From contig NZ_CAMLOV010000125.1 of the NCBI RefSeq assembly GCF_946481715.1, positions 1-17,346 on the forward strand: a stretch of DNA of 17,346 nucleotides, in the 5' to 3' direction. The position numbers and the translations under genes are program-made. Below the pieces are notes generated by a model. That model was not told the origin of the DNA. It saw only the letters and a program-made list of their open reading frames with translations, and searched no databases. Positions 15,269-17,346 of this stretch are shown one piece after another (the stretch's first letter is position 1; each line of letters starts with the position of its first letter). The DNA is from an uncultured Mucilaginibacter sp. Lineage in GTDB: Bacteria; Bacteroidota; Bacteroidia; Sphingobacteriales; Sphingobacteriaceae.

Positions 15269-16108
15269 TTAATAATGAGAATATTCAAACTCCTTTGTTT
15301 CGCTTAAATAAAAGTAATTAGTTATTAAACCATCAATTTCGTCAACGGTTTTAAATAGCTCCCTAAATGCCTCGGGCCTTTGCTGAGGCAGAAATTGATC
15401 GTAGTTATTATTTACCTCGTCTGTTATCATTTGCCTTAAAGAACGCAAATACAAAGCTTTTTGCGATTTAATATCATAAGGTTTTTCGAAAAAATTGCGA
15501 AGCTTGCCTGTTTTCTTTTCAAAACCCCGGTATATGGAATATTCTGCATAACCCAATATGCGCGTATCCTGGTGGCCGAAATAAGTACCGCCACCACTCA
15601 GGCTGCGGTAAATGTAGTTGATGGCCCGGTAAAGTTTTTGTAACGTGTCGCGTTTGCCCTTAAATAATTGTTCGCCGCTATATTTTTTCAGGAAATAGGC
15701 ATATAACGCGAAATATGTATCGTGGCATACCTCGCAACCGAAAGTATCACCGTCACAAGGCGGCAGTTTCCCGGTCAGCCCACGCTTTGCGTAGGTTTCA
15801 TCTGGCTGCAATATCTCAGTAGTGTCGCCCAATTCGGGGAAGGAAAGCAATAAGCGTTTCATCTGGCCGGCAGACTTATAAAATTTGTGGCCATACATTT
15901 CGCTGATTAAAATGCTGGCACGATTGGCCGGGTTTTTTGAAAGCGTGGCCGAGTCGCAACTGTTTTCTATATCCATGGCATCAATGGATTTGACAATTGG
16001 CTTAAATGTGGTTGCGGTGTCTTTTAGGGAGGAAGTTTTGGTTTGGTTTGTACATCCAAAAATGCAGCATATCAGAAATAAAAGTAATAAGAACCGGTTG
16101 GCGGCCAT
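15269..16108 (-). CDS. Putative lipoprotein with a CXXCH motif, unknown function
   Basis: I do not recognise this protein. From ATG 16108 it has 279 residues and begins MAANRFLLLLFLICCIFGC, a lipoprotein-type signal with Cys19 as the likely lipidated residue. A TTG at 16126 would add six residues. A polar linker follows, then two predicted mainly helical parts. The middle part holds LPPCDGDTFGCEVCHDTYF, which contains CEVCH (15722-15736), a sequence of the c-type heme attachment form. Only one such motif is present, and CxxCH can occur by chance or bind metal. Aromatic residues are frequent afterwards (YIYRSLSGGGTYFGHQDTR). Expected location is the outer or inner membrane, facing the periplasm. 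It follows yceI on the same strand, but a terminator lies between them. Confidence 0.75.
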   Translation of the reverse strand: MAANRFLLLLFLICCIFGCTNQTKTSSLKDTATTFKPIVKSIDAMDIENSCDSATLSKNPANRASILISEMYGHKFYKSAGQMKRLLLSFPELGDTTEILQPDETYAKRGLTGKLPPCDGDTFGCEVCHDTYFALYAYFLKKYSGEQLFKGKRDTLQKLYRAINYIYRSLSGGGTYFGHQDTRILGYAEYSIYRGFEKKTGKLRNFFEKPYDIKSQKALYLRSLRQMITDEVNNNYDQFLPQQRPEAFRELFKTVDEIDGLITNYFYLSETKEFEYSHY

Positions 16109-16145
16109 ATGCGGCAATTTACTCAATTTTCCCTATAGCGTAAAC

Positions 16146-16176
16146 AAAAAAACCACCCGGGATGGATGGTTTTTTT
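16146..16176 (-). terminator. Rho-independent terminator after yceI
   Basis: AAAAAAACCA (16146-16155) and TGGTTTTTTT (16167-16176) form a 10-bp stem with an 11-base GC-rich loop. On the minus strand the hairpin lies about 50 bp beyond the yceI stop and is followed by a T run formed by the stem itself. It separates yceI from the lipoprotein gene. Confidence 0.65.
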
Positions 16177-16189
16177 GTTATTTTATATC

Positions 16190-16221
16190 TAAATCCGAAA
16201 TCTCAACTCCAGATTCCGAAA
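16190..16221. repeat. 32-bp inverted repeat, right copy
   Basis: It begins TAAATCCGAAATC and ends ATTCCGAAA, inverted relative to 15203-15234. It ends five bases before the yceI stop codon. The TCCGAAATC core occurs twice inside it, so it may be one copy of a dispersed intergenic repeat. Confidence 0.55.
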
Positions 16222-16225
16222 TCAA

Positions 16226-16759
16226 TTAAGCTTGTTTTGCAAACTGTACATTGATGATCAGTTTAATGTCTGAACCTAACACAACCGAACCTGCTTCGGT
16301 TACGCCATCCCATACTAAACCAAAATCTTTACGGTTGATTTTGCCGGTTACTTCAAAACCTGCTTTGGTGTTACCATAAAAATCGCCTGCTACGCCGCCA
16401 TGCTCTACATCAAGGGTTACCGATTTGGTAACGTCTTTAATGGTAAGGTCGCCGGTTAATTTGTATTCATCGCCATCTTTTGTGAACGAGGTTGATTTGA
16501 AGCTGATCTTTGGATAAGTTTCGGCATCAAAAAAATCGGCGCCTTTTAAGTGGCTGTCCCGGTGGTCCTGGTTGGTATCGATGCTGTTTACATCTAAAGA
16601 GAAGCTAACGTCAGCGCCTTCAAAATCGTCGCTTTCGGTTGTTAACTCGCCTTCGAATGTTTTAAACGAGCCTGTTACGGTTGATATTACTAAGTGTTTT
16701 ACTTTAAACTGTACTTCTGAGTGCATTGGGTCTAAAACCCATTTTGTTGCTGTTGCCAT
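16226..16759 (-). CDS. YceI family protein
   Basis: This 177-residue protein is a YceI-family beta barrel, a lipocalin-like fold that in known members holds a polyprenyl chain. The start KWVLDPMHSEVQFKVKHLVIS is the classic family motif, followed by VDVNSIDT-like and RDSHLKGADFFDAETYPKISFKS blocks, then LTGDLTIKDVTKSV and INRKDFGLVWD. No signal peptide is seen: the mature-like motif begins at residue 7, so it is probably cytoplasmic, unlike periplasmic E. coli YceI. Members are induced by base or stress in some bacteria, but the function is not settled. It has its own promoter region with a palindrome upstream and a terminator downstream, so it is likely a single-gene unit. Confidence 0.93.
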   Translation of the reverse strand: MATATKWVLDPMHSEVQFKVKHLVISTVTGSFKTFEGELTTESDDFEGADVSFSLDVNSIDTNQDHRDSHLKGADFFDAETYPKISFKSTSFTKDGDEYKLTGDLTIKDVTKSVTLDVEHGGVAGDFYGNTKAGFEVTGKINRKDFGLVWDGVTEAGSVVLGSDIKLIINVQFAKQA

Positions 16760-16802
16760 GATGTTTTATGTTTTTAAATTTTGTTTCTCACTAATTATGA
16801 TA

Positions 16803-16829
16803 CAAATATAATAATAGATGTTTAAACAT
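16803..16829 (-). promoter_or_regulatory. yceI promoter with overlapping palindrome
   Basis: On the minus strand TATATTTG (16810-16803) matches the Bacteroidota -7 element TAnnTTTG, about 43 bases before the yceI ATG. Seven bases upstream of it lies the perfect 12-bp palindrome ATGTTTAAACAT (16818-16829), where the -33 region should be. TGTTTA within it sits at a suitable 18-base distance from the -7 element. A regulator bound there would probably affect initiation. Confidence 0.5.
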
Positions 16830-17074
16830 GTATTATTTACGCCATATTTTACAATATGCAGACATATATAAGTTGTAACATGTATTTAATGGGATTGTTT
16901 GCTGGAACATGCAGCGAAGAGGGGTAAGGCGGCCAGAGCGGTATATAAATGTACACACAGCCCTAAAGCAGCCGTAGAGCATAACGAAATGCCGCGCGGG
17001 AATGTCCTACTGCCGCAGGGTCCTTTTTAAAGAGGCCCTGCGGAGACAGAAAAGGAACTAAACCCTAACTACTT
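16830..17074. other. Intergenic region without a supported gene
   Basis: I see no coding frame with family resemblance. The left part is AT-rich, with TAACATGTATTTAAT near 16876. The right part contains a strong GC hairpin: CCGCAGGG (17013-17020) pairs with CCCTGCGG (17036-17043), with further partial pairing of CCT and AGG inside. No T run follows on either strand, so a terminator is not supported. Confidence 0.5.
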
Positions 17075-17227
17075 CGTCATTGCGAGGTACGAAGCAATCT
17101 CTACGAAGGCAGAGCCGCTTTGGAAGCCGTATTGTATTACCGCCTCAACGACTTTGTGGAGATCAAATCCGCCCTGCAAATCCGCCCTGCTAACCGGGAG
17201 ATTGCTTCGTGCCTTACAGCAATGACG
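17075..17227. repeat. 153-bp palindromic (REP/MITE-like) element
   Basis: The left end CGTCATTGCGAGGTACGAAG (continuing CAATCTC to 17101) is matched by the reverse complement of 17198-17227, which starts CGTCATTGC and ends CGAAGCAATCTC. The arms differ by a 3-base length change in the middle. CGTCATTGCGAGG...GAAGCAATCTC elements are, from memory, frequent in Bacteroidota intergenic DNA. Inside it, the unit CAAATCCGCCCTG occurs twice. Confidence 0.6.
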
Positions 17228-17346
17228 GGTTGGAGAGCAAATCCGCCCTGTAGTTCCGCACTGCGAACGAGAGGTTGATTCGTGACTATATGAAATTGAT
17301 TAGACAAAAAAAGCAATGAAAGTTTGCCATGCTAACCGGGAGATTG
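17228..17346. repeat. Diverged tandem copies of the preceding repeat's right half
   Basis: CAAATCCGCCCTG appears again near 17240, followed by GCGAACGAGAGGTTGATTCG, a diverged form of GCTAACCGGGAGATTGCTTC at 17189. The window ends inside another copy of that block (GCTAACCGGGAGATTG, 17331-17346). The array therefore continues beyond the window. Confidence 0.5.

Noticed and set aside
17013..17043. Rho-independent terminator
   Set aside because: No T run follows the stem on either strand and no gene ends nearby.

Overview
The window looks like chromosome from a Bacteroidota bacterium, probably the Sphingobacteriaceae (Mucilaginibacter/Pedobacter type). Three things suggest this: a fused MurF-alanine racemase gene, -7 promoter elements of the TAnnTTTG type, and intergenic palindromic repeats of the kind I recall from that family. 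The genus is inference; no rRNA or other marker gene is present.

Region 1 (1-3106) is the tail of an accessory locus on the + strand. It holds the 3' part of a large protein with a DUF4157 segment, an OmpA-like segment and a second, aspzincin-like metallopeptidase segment. An AAA+ ATPase follows 42 bp later. This pair is typical of extracellular contractile injection system (eCIS) clusters, whose structural genes would lie to the left, outside the window.

Region 2 (3107-4476) is a junction. It contains a decayed aldo/keto reductase, three 24-bp-period repeats that look like one end of an IS21-family element, and a 5' fragment of tRNA-Leu touching that end. Then comes a minus-strand cluster tRNA-Gly(GCC), tRNA-Leu(UAA), tRNA-Gly(GCC). 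The two Gly genes are identical, and each of the three tRNAs is followed by its own hairpin.

Region 3 (4477-16759) is ordinary chromosome. In order: recX (-); the murF-alr fusion and a DUF502 membrane protein (+); two tandem TetA-like MFS transporters, a LOG-family protein and a sodium:solute symporter (all -); a stand-alone trpA (+); a YciO-type YrdC-domain protein, a CXXCH-containing lipoprotein and a YceI-family protein (all -). The region between the symporter and trpA is rich in palindromes. The trpA/yciO gap holds a 109-bp element with imperfect terminal inverted repeats. The lipoprotein gene sits between two 32-bp imperfect inverted repeats.

Region 4 (16760-17346) has no convincing gene. 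It carries the yceI promoter area, a strong GC hairpin and a palindromic repeat whose sub-units recur up to the window edge.

The most interesting object is the two-metalloprotease-motif DUF4157 protein beside its AAA+ ATPase. The tRNA/IS scar beside it may mark the boundary of that accessory locus.
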